A stretch of DNA of 64,000 nt from positions 11,412,527 through 11,476,526 of the forward strand of contig CM042548.1 in the NCBI GenBank assembly GCA_023630585.1. Direction: 5' to 3'. Source of the DNA: Cranoglanis bouderius. Its lineage: Eukaryota; Chordata; Actinopteri; Siluriformes; Cranoglanididae. Position 1 is the stretch's first letter. The number at the start of each line of letters is the position of its first letter. A model generated the notes under the pieces. That model was not told the DNA's origin. It did no database searches and worked only from the letters and a program-made list of their open reading frames with translations. The position numbers and the translations under genes were made by a program. This document shows positions 31,440 through 45,900 of this stretch, piece by piece.

Positions 31440-32250
31440 AGCTAAACTCCTGACCTTAACTGTCTCCGCCTTCACGCCTTAGCGGCAGCACGGAACTGAC
31501 TGAGAGGAACTGACCGGATTAACGCTATGCGCTTTCAGACGCCACTCTCAGCTAGAATGTAAGTGTTACTCAGCCAAGAAAGCTCACATTTCCTTAATTT
31601 CTTCTTCAGGCACAACGAGGAGCGTTTTCATGTGCCGTATAACTATTTTTTTGTGCGCAGTAGCAAACAAACCTCAAGGAAATGAAATGATGTTTAAAGC
31701 TCGAGCTAGCGCAGCTAACTAGCACAAAGCTGTCAAAACTCTGTAGTAGGCTAGAGTTACCCAAACAAATAGCTAGCTTAGTTTAGCTTAGCTCGGAAAA
31801 TAATCTCGCAAGACTCAGTGTCTGTCTGTTACTTTTGCAAATTATTAGTCATTAGATTAGTTTTAGTTTTGCCCAGCTAAAAGTAAGAGTTCGTCCCTCC
31901 CAGTTAGCGTTCTAGCTAATTTGACTCCGTTGGGGATACCTGTAGCTCTGCAGCTACACTGTACACTTCAGGTCGCATATGGAGGTCAGCAATAAGGGTT
32001 TGATGGAAGGTAGTTTTATATTTTATTTAGCTAACAGTGACTATTGACAGTATTAATAATCTATTTAGGAAGGTTAGCCAAGTTCTGGGCGTTTCTGTGA
32101 TATAGTGTTGATCTCTGATAAAGAATGAATTCAGTGTTTGTTTTTAACAGGTGTTTTGGTCTGTGTGATCTGCTGTGTTTTACTGTGTGATGCCCCAGAG
32201 AGCCAGTGCTGAGCGGCTGGATTTGAACCTTCTTGCTTCAGTGCAGCACC
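31440..32250 (+). promoter_or_regulatory. bltp2: BLTP2 promoter region and 5' UTR
   Basis: A relatively GC-richer patch at about 31460-31560 ends in a good donor (GAAT then GTAAGT; exon would end 31558). A strong acceptor, T-rich then AACAG, ends at 32150. The simplest reading is a non-coding first exon ending at 31558, an intron of about 590 bp, and a second exon from 32151 carrying the start codon at 32251. An out-of-frame ATG at 32190 lies in this 5' UTR. The transcription start is not identifiable by eye. Confidence 0.45.
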
Positions 32251-33096
32251 ATGGCCGCTCTGCTCATCGCCCTTCTGTTCTTTCTGTGTGTGGCAACTCT
32301 GTGCATCTTGATTGGCAGGTGATCACCTTGTTCAATACACTGAAAGTGTACCTGACCACACACTCACTGATGTAAATGCTCATTAGGACATTGCATAGAG
32401 GAGATATTGTAGATCCTGTCTGCTGATGTTCACTTTTCACCCAACACACTTTTTCCTGTACATGAGTAACATGTGATCATGGGATTGATTAACACTGCTG
32501 TATCAGCCATGCAGCATTTGAGCAGATCTTTGTATCCTTATTCTTAAGTAATGTAATACTTGTTCTCTGTCTTTTTGATTATTTAGTTTGCATGCTTCTG
32601 GAGTAACTGAGTAATTAATAATGATTTAAATTCAAAACTCTGTCACCCAGAAGGGGACGGGTTCCCTTTTCAGTCCGGTTCCTCTCAAGTTTTCTTTCTC
32701 ATGTCGTCTCAGGGAGTTTTTCCTTCACACTATCTTGCTATATATATATATATATATAAGCTTCCACTTGTGCCTTTACTTTCACAGTTTAGTAGCCATT
32801 TCGTGTTCCCCTTTTAGTTATAAAAGTGCTGTATATCAGCACTCAGGGAACTAATGCTAGCTCCTTCATATTCCACATATGAACCTTTAAAAAGTGTGAT
32901 GAGGTGAGTTTTGTTTACATACAAATCAAATATCTGGAACACATTACCAATAAATATTCATCAGGATCCACCCATCACTGATTAAAGATACCCAACCCCC
33001 AACCCCCACCCCCCCAAAAAAAACTTTTTACCTTACCATTTAACTAGGTTTAATTATTTGCCTTCCCTTTATTGCCACATTACTTTTACTTTAAGA

Positions 33097-33130
<34 letters not shown>

Positions 33131-36100
33131 CTTTTATTCTGTACAATTGGACACATTTTATGATGTTTGTATTTATTTTATATAGTGATTTCCTTCTTTT
33201 TTGTCACTGCTATTATTTGTTGCATTTTTATTATTTGCCTAATTTACAATACATTTTGCAAAAGGTTAAAGCACTTTGAGCTGTATGAAAGGTGAAGTTT
33301 ATCATTAATATTATATGTAAATAACAATATAGATCAAAACAGTGAATTTTATTTTTATGATGATGTAATCATTTGTTTTTTTTAGGAATATAGGAGTATA
33401 TTTTCTATTTCATTAATTAAGCTGATGTTGTGTGCGTGTTTTTCAAATTTCACACCTATATTTGCAGGATTAGTCATGAAGTGTTTGGATAGGTCCTTGT
33501 ATACTCACTCTGACATTTTCTCTTTGCTTGCTTTCAGATGGCTCTTCTGCAGGCTGGCGGTGCAGTTCTTTCACAATGCCCTAAAAGCTGAGTTGAAAAT
33601 TAAGTCTTTGGGCCTCCTTTCACTCCGAGGAATCAGTGTACAGTTCTTGTCTCAGCATACACTGGTGGGTTAGCTTTCTGACGTTTCATGTTGTGTTAAT
33701 CAGTTTCACACATGAAGCCAAAATGCATTTTCTAATCGTCTCGCAGTCCTAAACTTTTTGACATTATTTGAGTTCAGAAGAGAAGCTGCTTTCGTCTATC
33801 CACCTGGGCAAGGATGAATTAAAATTCATTTCTCATTGCCTGAAGATGTCCAGTTGAGGTTTAAAACAGTACAATGGTTTAGCGTTGATTTTAAAAAGTC
33901 CATTAGTTGGTAAGCTTAGCAAGCTTAGAAATTTAACTCACTCATGTGCCATTTCCAGTTAGTCAGCTAGCTAACTACAGTTAGAAATACCTGTAATTTA
34001 GTTCATTATAGCTCTTGTAGCAACTGATGGAAGGTTCTAGAGAAATCTGCTTTAAAAAAAAATAATCTTAAATTAGTTCAGCTCATATAAGCAAATCACA
34101 GTAACTCAGTTCAGATCTTGTTAGTCAACTTATGTCTGTTTGTGTTGTAGGAAATAGACAGAATATGGATTTCAAGCAAATTATTCAACCAGGACTTGCC
34201 GTAAGTATTAAAATTAAGTAACATGCATGAACTTAGCTGTATTGTTATATATTTTAAATTACTAAAAGCACTGAAATAACACAGCACTGTTGAATTCTCA
34301 AATCTGATTGGTCAGAAAGTGTTGATAATGTTCTGTAACAGCAGCCCTGAACGCAAAGCAAAGGTTCTAATAGGTTATTGTTTCTATAGCAACAACTGAG
34401 TCTCTCAGCTGAGTCTGATGCTAGTAGTTATAAACATTTACTAGGTTTTCAGCCATATGAGAGTCTTCAGGACATAGGACTTTGCACTTTCTGTTTCTCA
34501 ATATAGCAGGAAAAATAATTACAGGAACTAACTTGTTTTGCAGATGTTCTGCAAACAAAAATTAAACTAGAAATGAATTTTTTTTAAAAGTACAATGTGT
34601 TTTCTAATTAATAAAAGAATCACTGGTAAATTGCTGTGGATTTAGAGGAATAAAACACTTTGGGCTGTGGAGTTATAGGAAAATAAGCAACTACAAGAAG
34701 TTAACAGTATCTCAGCATTGATTATTTTCCTGTGAGAGCAGGAATCTCATTAGACACTTGTGTTTGTTATTATGTTTATGCAATGTTGAAGAGAAAATGT
34801 TTAGTCTGTGTAAAACTGAACTGAACTGAATTCAATCTAATGGTTGACCATAATCATTCAATTTGTGCTGATTAATTCCCTTACAAAAAAAAAAAAAAAA
34901 AACATATTCAGGCGTTTAGTGTGGCAGAAATAGAGGTTTATTACAGCGGATGTATAGTATGTTCATTTGTTATTATATTGTTCTATGGTATCTGGGGGAA
35001 AATTGCCAACTTATCGGCCATCATCCTCCCTACTCTGTAAATATTGGCATCAGCATTGGCCACTGATGAATCCAAATCGGTTGGCCACTAATACTCATGT
35101 GTGGTTGCTTTGTCCTCCAGGAGATACTTGGCACTGTGTGTGGGTGAGACTCGGGTACGGATTGACCTGCAGGAGCCTCTCAGGCCACAAGTGGCCCAGA
35201 ATCATGATAGAAATCCCAGCAAGTCACCGCTTAGTCCTTCAACGCTGCGTTTTCTGTCCCAGGTGGACTTCTAAGCACACACAAGCTTCCGTCTGAGTTT
35301 CTGTGCGATCTGTTGGCATTACATCTTTCTCCTCTTTCTCCTCGGCAGCTGCTGTCACTCCAAATTGGCTCCTTGAATGTGATAGTGCTGAACCTGCTGC
35401 TGCCGGAGTCCCTCTGGCACATGACAAGCACAGCTATCACTCTACTGCTCGATCACCAATGCAAGAGGTACAAAAGAGGTCTTGCTTCACATTATTTATA
35501 GGAATACGCCAGTGTTTTATGTAGATCCCATGTAATCCGACTATCCATTATCACCCCGAAGAGGAAGTGATCACTCTCATTGTTTCTTACTTGTATCATC
35601 TCAGGGAGTTTTCCTTGCCACTGAGGTACATGGAGATTTAGACTGAAAAAAAAATGCGAGAGTATTCCCTTAATGTCCAATCCTAATTGTTTGGAAATGA
35701 CTAAAGACTTGTGCTAAACTGAGAGGTCATGCTGTATTTTTAGGTTGGCCTGGGACTTTACTGTGGGACAGATCAGCAGTAAAGTTTTAAAAAGCAGCAG
35801 GCTGGTATGTGCTCTTATATTCTTTATTCATTTATTAGAGCTGATTCCTTTCAAATGTTTTAATTTGATCCTTATTCTTATACTGTAAATGTGACCCTTT
35901 GTGTCTAGTTTGGTGCACTTTGGTTGCAACCTCCGTTGTTTTGAAATGTGCTTTATAAATCAATAAACTAAACTAAACTAGTTAATTTCTTGTATACATG
36001 GCACTGCTAACAGTGTGTGCATTAAATTAATGTCCTCAGTCATTTGAAGCTGCCACTGGGTCTGTCCCCTGTCTGCAGGACACGTGTCTGGCGGAGGTTT

Positions 36101-39100
36101 CTATGGGTCTGGCTGTGAGTGGTGATGTGAGCCTGCCTGACTTGTGCCCAGGCCAGCTGGCACTCAGTGTGAGGACCCTGCTGGCAGAGCTGCACGAGGG
36201 ACTCTTCCACTCTCAGCTGCTTCTTCCGAAAGGAACCCGTACTCCAGAGACCGACACTTCTTCTTCACCAGGTGAGGCTGCACAAGGGACGTGGACTTGC
36301 GCCAGGGCTGGGCTGTTCAGCTTCACTTAAATGTACATGGACACGGACGATGTAAAAATCTCCCACCAAACATAAATCTTACTAAAAAATTATCCAACAA
36401 ATTGCTACTGTGAATATTGACATTATAATTTTACTTAAGCTAATGTTAGGTGGATCAATGTTATGACATTTAAGTGACAATAAATGTTGGTTTTTATGTT
36501 AATTTATATCCTCCTTAAGTCTTTAATTTGTCCTCTGAAGAGTGCGGTGGTCGCAGGCCCAAAGGAGGAAAAACAAAGCCAAACTGGATATTCTGTGTTT
36601 GCTTATTTACTTTTACACTCAGTATGCCGATTGAAGTATTACTAATCAACTAGCACATGGCTGCAATTGTTAAATTTATAAACTGCTTATATTTGCCACA
36701 CAGGTTTCTATTTGAAAAGACCAGGCTAATGTTTTATGGCAAGTACATGAGCCAAATAAAAGCCATTTTACTTATTTGTTTATTTTAATCTCCCAGAACA
36801 TGCAGAAGATCAGTATATCCAGATGGAAGCAGTAGAGAAGATTCACCAGATGATTCCCCAGAAGGTCAATGTGGAGTTTGAGAACACTAACATTACCCTC
36901 TCTATGCACAGCCAGAAGCGGTGAGTGGACAGTTTTATTTTGTGGATTTGTTTTAATTGTTTCCTTGCTGACCCTCTTTGTTTTGTTTGTTTTAAGGCAC
37001 CTAAACTGGACACTGAAATCTTTAAAGCTTGACTACGACTGTGATGAGGAGCAGCTTCCCCTGAAAGGGTTTGTTCCTGAACTCAAATTCCCCCACAGCT
37101 GCTTAGAGCTCCTGCTGGAGGGTAAGCAGGGATGAGACACACACACACCACACACGTGCACACACACACAGCTATCTGTTTAACATTTTGAGGTGCTACC
37201 TTTTTATGCTGCTCTCTTTTTCTCTCTGTAGATGGCCTTCTTCTCTCACAAAGCCGGCAACGGATTATATGTCTCACCTCACTAAAAACTGTGCTGAAGG
37301 TGAACTGCTCTGCAGTCAGGCTCATGATTATCTTATCATCAAATCTACACTTTCCATCCAACAAATATTTAGTCTTGTTTAAAAATGGTTTTCTGTTTGT
37401 CCCGGCTTTGAAGGTGACATCGGCGGATATCTGTGGCTCTGTGACAGTCAGCACGTGCATCATCCACTACCGCCAACAGGAGTTCTCTCATTGGCTGGAC
37501 TTGTTCTCATGGGAGCAGCTCATTCATAGGAAGGCCACTCACAGGAAAAAGTAGGAAGATGATTAGTTACAGTATTTACAGTGAATTAGTATTTACAAGC
37601 ATGGGCAGCCTTTTTGAGATGGAAAGCTGCAAAAAAAAAAAAAAAAATCCAAAACATAATTGATGCATCAGTAGTACATAATTTGTTAGCCTATGGTCTG
37701 TCCAAAACAAAAGAATTAAAAATATGTTTTATTTTATCATAGTAGTAGCATTAGCTAGCAGTATAACCCAGTATCTGCATCATATCACTAAGCTTAATGT
37801 AAGCTTAATGTATTAAAGTTATAGCTTTTATTTGTCCTGCAGGCGCCTCCCACTCCTGGATGTCCCTGTGAGATTCAGCTCTACTGTGTCAAATGTTAAT
37901 GTGTCTATTCAGCTGGGAGACACTCCACCATTTGCTCTGGGTTTCATTTCTGTCAGTACAGGTAGGCACAGCAAATAAAGATCCTCTGGATGTGTTCAGT
38001 TGGCTTTGCAATGCTGCTTAAGTGAGTGAGAACTAATCAATTTGACATTATATAGCTGATTTTACTCCCCTTTGACAACAAACCAAACCCAGAACAATTA
38101 GAAGAAACCCGTTCTGAAGATAACATAATACATATTAAGCAGACATATCTGGGGGAATGCTGTAAAGTATATTTCTTTCAGTATTCATTAAGAAGGGTAT
38201 TACCTGGGTATAATGTCACTTAAATATTTTGTACTTGTTTTAAATTTCATATGGTTAAAAATAAATAAAGAAATAAATAAATAAAGTGACTACCAAACAT
38301 CAACATCGTTTCCCTTTCGGATAGTGAATATTCCTGTTTCCACACAGAACTTCAGCACTCTGTGGAGTCCACTAAACAAGACGAAATCCTGGCAGTGTCC
38401 CTGGACCATTTCTGGTGGAGAGTGGGCCAAGGCTCTCACATCCAGCAAGCTCCTCATCCACCAGGCAAACATGTGTGGGGAGAGGCACTCATCATGGACT
38501 CCTTCACACTGCAGGTAAAACAAATGCTCTCACACATTCAGCATTTATTAAGTTATTTAAGTTAGCATCCATTACATTGTGAGCTACAGAATAAAGTATT
38601 TTCATTCAACACATTTGTTGTATTACAAACATTTATTTTTAGGGACAGGATATGTTAGCAGTCCTTAAATGGACTTTGTCGTCCCTTAATAAGACAGTAT
38701 GTGAGGGACTTATTTTTCAGAAAGCAATTAGGTTATTTCCTAGTAATTTAAAAAAAAAAAAAAAATGTTTTCCGGTTGTTTGTGCATCTGTCCGTCCATC
38801 TGATATTCTCATTAGCACAATATCTCAAGAACGAGTGGGTGACTGTTTATAGGGTTTCTATGAAATTATCATTGTGGCATATAATCTGATTAGATTTTGG
38901 AATTGATCCAAACTGGTTCAAGGTCAAATGTCTGAAATAGTTTTTCTTCAATAGCTTCGTTCCTGTTTCATACAGAGATGTTACTTGCATGGAAGGAAAT
39001 TCTTGTACATTCAATATCACAAAAATAAGTGGTTAAATTTGGGATTTCTATGGATTTATCCTTGCTACCACCAAATGAACTGATTATTTTGACATTGATG

Positions 39101-39921
39101 CAGACATGGTCAAGGTACAGTTTAGCGGTATTTGAGGAGTACAAATGAGTAACAACAGGGACTAGACTAGTCTGTGACAGACATCCTGTCAGCATAGTAT
39201 TCTACTTGTTGTATCTAGAGTCTTTTAAAGGGAGGGTCTTTTATATTTAAAGTAATCTAAAATGTCTGGCACACTTTTTCCTTAGCACACACTGTAGTTA
39301 TTGTGTTTTGTGTCTGAATTGGCAGGGCAGCTACAGTAATTCCCAGAGTGCGGACTCCAGTTCCTCAGCCAGTGTCTGTGTGGAGTCCACTTTGCAGGGC
39401 TTGCAGGTGGAGCTATCGGAGACCTGTGCTCTGTGCCTCTCTCGTCTGTTCTCCGTCCTTAAACTGGGCCAAGCTCAGAATTCACTCACTCCAGAACCTT
39501 CCACTACACACGAGCCAGCATCTCACTTACCTCTAGTTTTGAATCTTCAGCTCAACCTGAAGGATGTCAACATGTTCACGCTCTCTAATGTAGCAGGTGA
39601 TTATAGCTGGAAAGCTTCATGTTTTACAACTGCATATTTTTTTTTGTCTTTCTTTAATCGTCCTCTGTAATTGCCTGCTTAATAACTACAATTCTGTCTG
39701 CTTCTGATGGTGTAGGAGCTGTGATGTTTCGGGTGGATGAAGTAGGAGCCAATAGCTCTGCTGAGAGCTCGCAAGTCTTAGTACGAGGTGTCGCTCTGTC
39801 TATACTAAAGTCACTCAGCGAGAGCACTGAGCCGTGCTGCCCTGCAGAACAGGTCTGCAGCCCTGTTGTCAGTCTCAGCAGCCTCACTGTTGCCTACCAG
39901 AACAGCAGCCACACCCTGGAG
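32251..39921 (+). CDS. bltp2: BLTP2 coding exons 1-15 (N-terminal third)
   Basis: Exons: 32251-32318, 33538-33664, 34151-34200, 35121-35262, 35349-35467, 35744-35804, 36079-36271, 36797-36920, 36997-37121, 37232-37299, 37414-37550, 37843-37961, 38348-38514, 39326-39596, 39716-39921. They encode residues 1-659: the membrane anchor and the first part of the lipid-channel beta-groove. The start at 32251 (GCACC before ATG) was chosen because it directly precedes the hydrophobic anchor and has the length expected from orthologs. Intron 1 (32319-33537) holds a repeat fragment at 32645-32735 and an (ATT)n tract at 33098-33128. Intron 3 (34201-35120) holds a dispersed repeat at 34285-34700. Intron 13 (38515-39325) holds a dispersed repeat at about 38790-39195. 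The remaining introns are short, with nothing recognised. Confidence 0.93.
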
Positions 39922-42900
39922 GTACCTCACTGACACAGTCTTACACACATCAACTTCAGGTTCCTCTTTCTCCCATAGAAAATTTTTAGTTAGCTTGTTA
40001 TGTAGTGATTATTTTGAAATAATAATCATTCATACATTTACCAATGGTGGATCGTTATGTCACTTTAAATGATTTAGATTTACCTTTTAGTAATTAGAGG
40101 TTCTTTCTCTTGCAAACATTCAGAAATTGCCATTTATTTTACACAGTCCTATTGAGTAAAACACTCAGTCACAGTCCTTGTGCCAGGACTGGCATGCCCT
40201 GATTGGTTGCTAGTGGTTCATAACAAGGCTCATAACGGGCTACTATCGTGAACAATTGTTTAATTTAAAAAAAATTTTAAAAAAAACTTAGTAGGACAGT
40301 ACTCCTTCTAAATGTTACATATTGTCTACTGCGTTTGTCAGTCAGCTAAAGCACCTTCTCTACAAATGTAAAGTTTAAATCAGTTTTTTTCATCCCAGTT
40401 TAATCACGTGCTTCCCATTTCTTTTGTGCACAGATGCAGAGTGAAAATGCCTTGGCCCTGCAGTGGACTCCATCTGATCACATGTTTCTGTATCAGCATG
40501 TCTGTGAAAGTCGTAGCTGCTGGAGCACACTGCGTGCGGTACTAGGCATAAAGCAGAAAGAAGTTACCTTACCCTCTCAACCCTCTTCTGCTTTAAGAAG
40601 TTTCAGCATGTGTTTTGTTCTGGCCAACACCCAGCTCACTGCATATGTGGCAGAGAAGAACTTCATTATTGTGCGTGCTGAGGCTCTGTCTGTTTCCAAG
40701 CAGCTGGGAGCCACTCACCTCAAGTCTCTTCAGTTGGTGCTCAACTTTGATGGCAACGACATTTTTACATTTTCTGAGCCAGAGGTAAACATGCTTGATT
40801 ATTCAGATGAGCTACAGCAGTACCGCAGTCGCTTCCCGTTTCTGTCAACGCCCCACAACCGTGCTTGGCTCTTTTCTTTCCCCGTGCTCACTGTGGAATT
40901 CCCATACCAGTACAACTTTTCCAGCACTTTTGACAAAACCGTGAGTGCCCAGAAATGGCTGAAGAGCCTCCACAGAACCGGTTCCACCGAGCCTGAGCGC
41001 CTTCCTCCAGATTTCTTCTTCAGCATAGGCCAGTTCTCCTTCGTCTTTCTGGATGACGTGTTCGAGATCAAACTGCGTGACAACTATGAGCTTATGAAGG
41101 ATGAAAGCAAGGAGAGTGCCAAACGCTTGCAGCTACTTGACCGCAAAGTGGCTGAGCTGCGCAGGATGCACGGCGAACTGCTACCAGCACGCAAGATTGA
41201 GGAGCTGTATGCCTCACTGGAGCGCAAGCACATAGAAATCTACATCCAGCGCTCAGGCCGCCTCTATGCCAGCACCCCAATGCGCAAGGCACTGCTCACA
41301 TGGAGTATGTCAAAATTAGAAGTGGTGGCACTGGCTGATCACTCACTGCATGGGCATGAACGTATGCGTGAGCTGCTCTGTGAGATCGACGGTGTCAGTC
41401 CCTTTCCCAGAGAAGGACTTCCTCTGGTGGTGCAGTGGTGCCGTGCCATCTCATTTAAGACTAGTGCATTCTTGGGTCAGTACTTTTATTTTATCTTTAC
41501 ACTTATGTACTTGAACTGTTTGTTTTACGTGTATGGTGCTATATAGGCACATACTGTTTCTTCATTTTGTTAACTGTTATCTTTCATTTCACTTTTGGTA
41601 TAGTGAGGATCCGAGATTACCCACGATACCTGTTCGAGATTAAGGAATGGGAGCTGTCGGGACGCCTCATAGGGACAGAGCAGGATGGTCAGGTGCGTGG
41701 ACGGCGCAGGGAGGTGGTTCAACTCGGCCAACCTTGGGGAGACGTGACTGTTTACCGGAACATACCTCCTCTCAAATTCTTCTATGATGTCACCTGTGAG
41801 TTTCAATATATTCATTTTCACAATATACTTGACATGCTGTGAAAGGTTTAAGTACAATATTCTCTTTTTCTTCTATTCTTTAGCAAACATATCACTTTAT
41901 ACCATTGTGTGGGGGCCTTGCTGGGACCCAGCATGGACTCTGATTGGCCAAGCAGTGGATTTACTGACCAAGCCCACTGCTGACCCCTCTCCTCTTCTGG
42001 CCTGGTGGGATAAAAGCAGGCTGCTCCTGCACGGACGCTGGCGCATGGACATTGAACAAGCCAACCTGCACCAGCTTGCCACTGAGGTACTTCCAATAGC
42101 AAGGTTTTTGGTATTGCGTTGCTGTTAAGAATACTGCCTTGTTCATTGGGTCATTTCACTGAACCCACATACTTCTGCAGGACCCTTACAACACTACAGA
42201 AAACATGCACTGGGAGTGGAACAAGCTCAATTTTGACTGGAACTCTGGACAGTTTGTCTTTAAGGGTGACTTGGATGTGAATGTTAGGACTGCCTCAAAG
42301 TATGTGACATTTTTTTAATTACCTAGATTTAAAATCTTAAAACCAGTGATCTAAAAATGTTTTATATTTGGATAACCGATCATTTTTATATTGAAAATTG
42401 ACAAATTGCTGTTTTTCAGTTGCAATAGCTTCCATTTTAATTGCATAATGTCATCCGATTGTTTTAACGTAGAAACTATGTAAATTTGTAATAATGCTTG
42501 GTAAATGTTTGATATAATGTAGACCACCACTACAGGCTAGAAGCTCAGTCTACTGAAAATAATCACCACTTGTAATTGCAATATCTGTCAAATAAAATCC
42601 CAAAATCATTCAGCTCTAGTCAATATTACATCTTCTTGTTCTTTTCAGATATGATGATATCTGTTTCCTGCACCTTCCCAACCTGTGTATGACCCTGGAC
42701 CTGCAGTGGCTTTGCCATGGCAACCCACATGACCACCACTCGGTTATGTTGTGCAGTGCAGACAGTGTGGCTGACGTCACCTCTGGACAACCACATGATT
42801 CCTACAGGGCCTTCCGCTCAGAAAACCTCAACCTCTCCATCACTATGGACCTTAACCAGAACAGCAGCACAGGTTTTTTCCCCAGGATTTTTGTAGAATA

Positions 42901-45900
42901 TTTCCAGCCTCTACATTTGTTAGTACACTGCAGTTACTCCTTGGAATTTTGTTGGAATTTTTTTTTTTATCTGCAAACATGTACACTAGGGTGCATCATT
43001 TGCCCAACTATCTGAAATTCAATCTGTCTCTAGTCTCAAAACATTCCTTTTGGTATATCAGGAAGATCTGTGAAATTTTATGTTTTTTGCATGATAGCTA
43101 TGTGGTCCACCAGAGCTCCAAAGTTACAAGTATTGAGTATAAGCTGATTTCTGTAGCCACTTGCTACTAATTCTTTCAAGTGTATCACTGGTAGATCCAC
43201 TAGTGAAATTGTTTCACATGCTTTTGCTGTCCATTGTATATCCTGTTTAAATTACAAATAAATTTGTTTTCTGTAGATTCATTGTTCTCTTATGATTTCC
43301 ATTATATATATAGTACTCGAAATGTACATAATAACTTTATTGGCTTGGTGGACCACATAGGACCTGTTTAATCTTCATAAAATTTTGCATGACAGTTTTT
43401 GTTGGCAAAAGGAACAAAACTGCCCTAGGGACAGATTAATAAATCAGTTTTTTTTAATCATGGGACGGATGATGCACCCTAATGTACACACAGTGGTGCT
43501 ATAAGACTTTCAGACTGATAAAATAGTGTTAAAATGTTTCTATGTCTGTTTGCTTTCAGAGCCCTGTCAGCCTCGAATACTCCTGTATAGCAGCACTCTG
43601 CGCTGGATGCAGAACTTCTGGGCCACATGGACCAGTGTGTCACGGCCCATTTGCAGAGGAAAACTCTTCCAAAGCCTCCGGCCCTTCCGCAAGAAGCTCG
43701 GCCAGCACTACAAACAGCTGTCCTACACAGCTGCATTTCCCCAGCTGCAGGTCACACACTGGTCAACCTGTTTACTCACTCACACTTAAGCATTTTGAAG
43801 AAATATTATATGTTTAGACAGACAGATACTATTAATCTTGTACCTGGGAAATTGCCTTCTTACAAAGCACATAAAAAAGAGTAGGTCATAACCAAATAGG
43901 AATGAGCGATAAATAGTTAAAAATATATTTAAAAAATCTAAATATTTGATATATATTCCTGGAATAAGGTTATTTCTAATATATTGCACACTAACTGCAT
44001 CTGTTACACTGTTCATTTTGTTGAAATGAAAACTAAGATGGAAAAACATTCCTTACTCACTTTTATTCAATGACAAAAACTTAAGCTAACTAAATAATAA
44101 TTCATCCTTCTGCTCAAAAGTTTACATACACCTAAGCTAAAGATATTCAAACGCAGTTTTCACAACTCCACACATTTCATGTTACCACACATTTCCTGTG
44201 ATAAGTCATTTAGGGTATCTGCTTTATTTCCATGGAGGTAATTTCAAAATAATACCCAAGTGACAGATTTATTTAAGATTTTATCTACTATATCAGATTT
44301 TAGTGGGTCAGCTGTTTACATCTTACACCTTCTAAGTATTTGGTGGCATTGCCATTTTTGTTTCATTTGACCAGAAAACACTCCTCCAAATGGCTAAGTC
44401 TCATGAGTTCCTGCAAACTTCAGTCTGGGTTTTTTATGCCTGTTCCTGGAGTAAGGGCCTTCTTCCTTTGCATGACAGCCTTTCAGGCTATGGCGATGTA
44501 GGGCTCTTTTTAATGGTAGCTCTACATAATGTGGTACTTGATGCCTTCAACTCCTTCACCAGTTCCTTTGTTGTTGTTTTGGGGTACAGACAAATGTCCG
44601 TTCATCCCTCAGAGTTAAGGAGCTTGGACGATGCAGTGTCTGTATTGTCACAACATTTTTATATTTGCATAAAATTATTTGCTCAGATGCTTATGGTACC
44701 TTCTGATGTCCTCAGAAGATATATGGATTTGTGAAGGTCACTAATTTTTGTTTTCTAACGTCTTGGCTGAGGAGCCTAGATTTTCCCATGCAAACAAAGG
44801 TAAAAAGACACTGGTCCTTAAATACAGCTGTAGGTGCACTCTCAATTAATTAAACAAACTCCTAATTTGCCATTGGCTGATCAGAAGCTTGTCATCACAT
44901 TCATTTCAAAAACTGAGACTGAATATCTTTAGCCTAGGTGTATGTAAGCCTTTGGCCTCAACCGTAATTGACAATGTAACAACATTTTCCTCAACAAATA
45001 AAAAAAGATGAAAATGTGAGAACCGGCCGATTGGACTAGGGTGAAAATTTCCCTTCATCTTTGCACACTCACAGCAATTCTACAGGAGAATTAATCAAGA
45101 CATGTGTACTGCTTCTGTGATCTGCTTGTATATGCTAAAGTTTTGCTTCTTTGGTCATTAGTGATGTTCTTTTCTTATACAGTGTTTTGTCTTATACAAT
45201 CTGATAAGAAAAATAGCTTTTTGTAGTGTCTGTCTTCTTGGGCTAATACAATACTAGTATTCCTAATGACCAGTCAGTGAAATTAATTGACTTTAACACT
45301 TATAAGTGTATTGCAGTGTAATAAATATGCTTGTTAGAGTAACATTATTAAAAGCACCCCCATTTCCTTATGAAGGAGCTGCTCCATACTGTAGCCATGT
45401 GATAGAACATTAAGTTTTAATTGACTAAATCTGTTGTTTCTTCAACTAGATCTAGACTAAAATTATAAGTAATAAGCAGATGACTAAAATATGAGGATAA
45501 CTATTATCTGTTTTCATGAAAAGAAAAAAAAATTCTAATTCAAATTAGGTCTTAAATTGAATACTGATCCGTTAGCCAGAAAGCAGCGGATTTTAAGACT
45601 CGAGTCAGTGATTTACTCTTGAGGTTAATCCTTGATTTTTCTGCTGCTTGCAGGTTCATTATTGGGCATCTTTTGCTCAGCAGCGGGGAATACAGCTGGA
45701 ATGTAGTAAGGGTCACATCTTCACAAGAGGAGCACAGAGGCTTATACCACAGGGTGAGAGTGAACACTTTACATTTACACTTACAACTATAGCATTCAGC
45801 AGATGTCCATTTCCAGAGCAACTTATAGAAGTACTTTGTAGCATCAAAATCATCCTCATGCTAGTACAGTTGGTCAGGGTATAAGATTACCATCAAGCTA

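Noticed and set aside
40799..41292. - strand frames opposite BLTP2 exon 16
   Set aside because: Shadows of a conserved coding exon; no start context, splice sites or recognisable protein.
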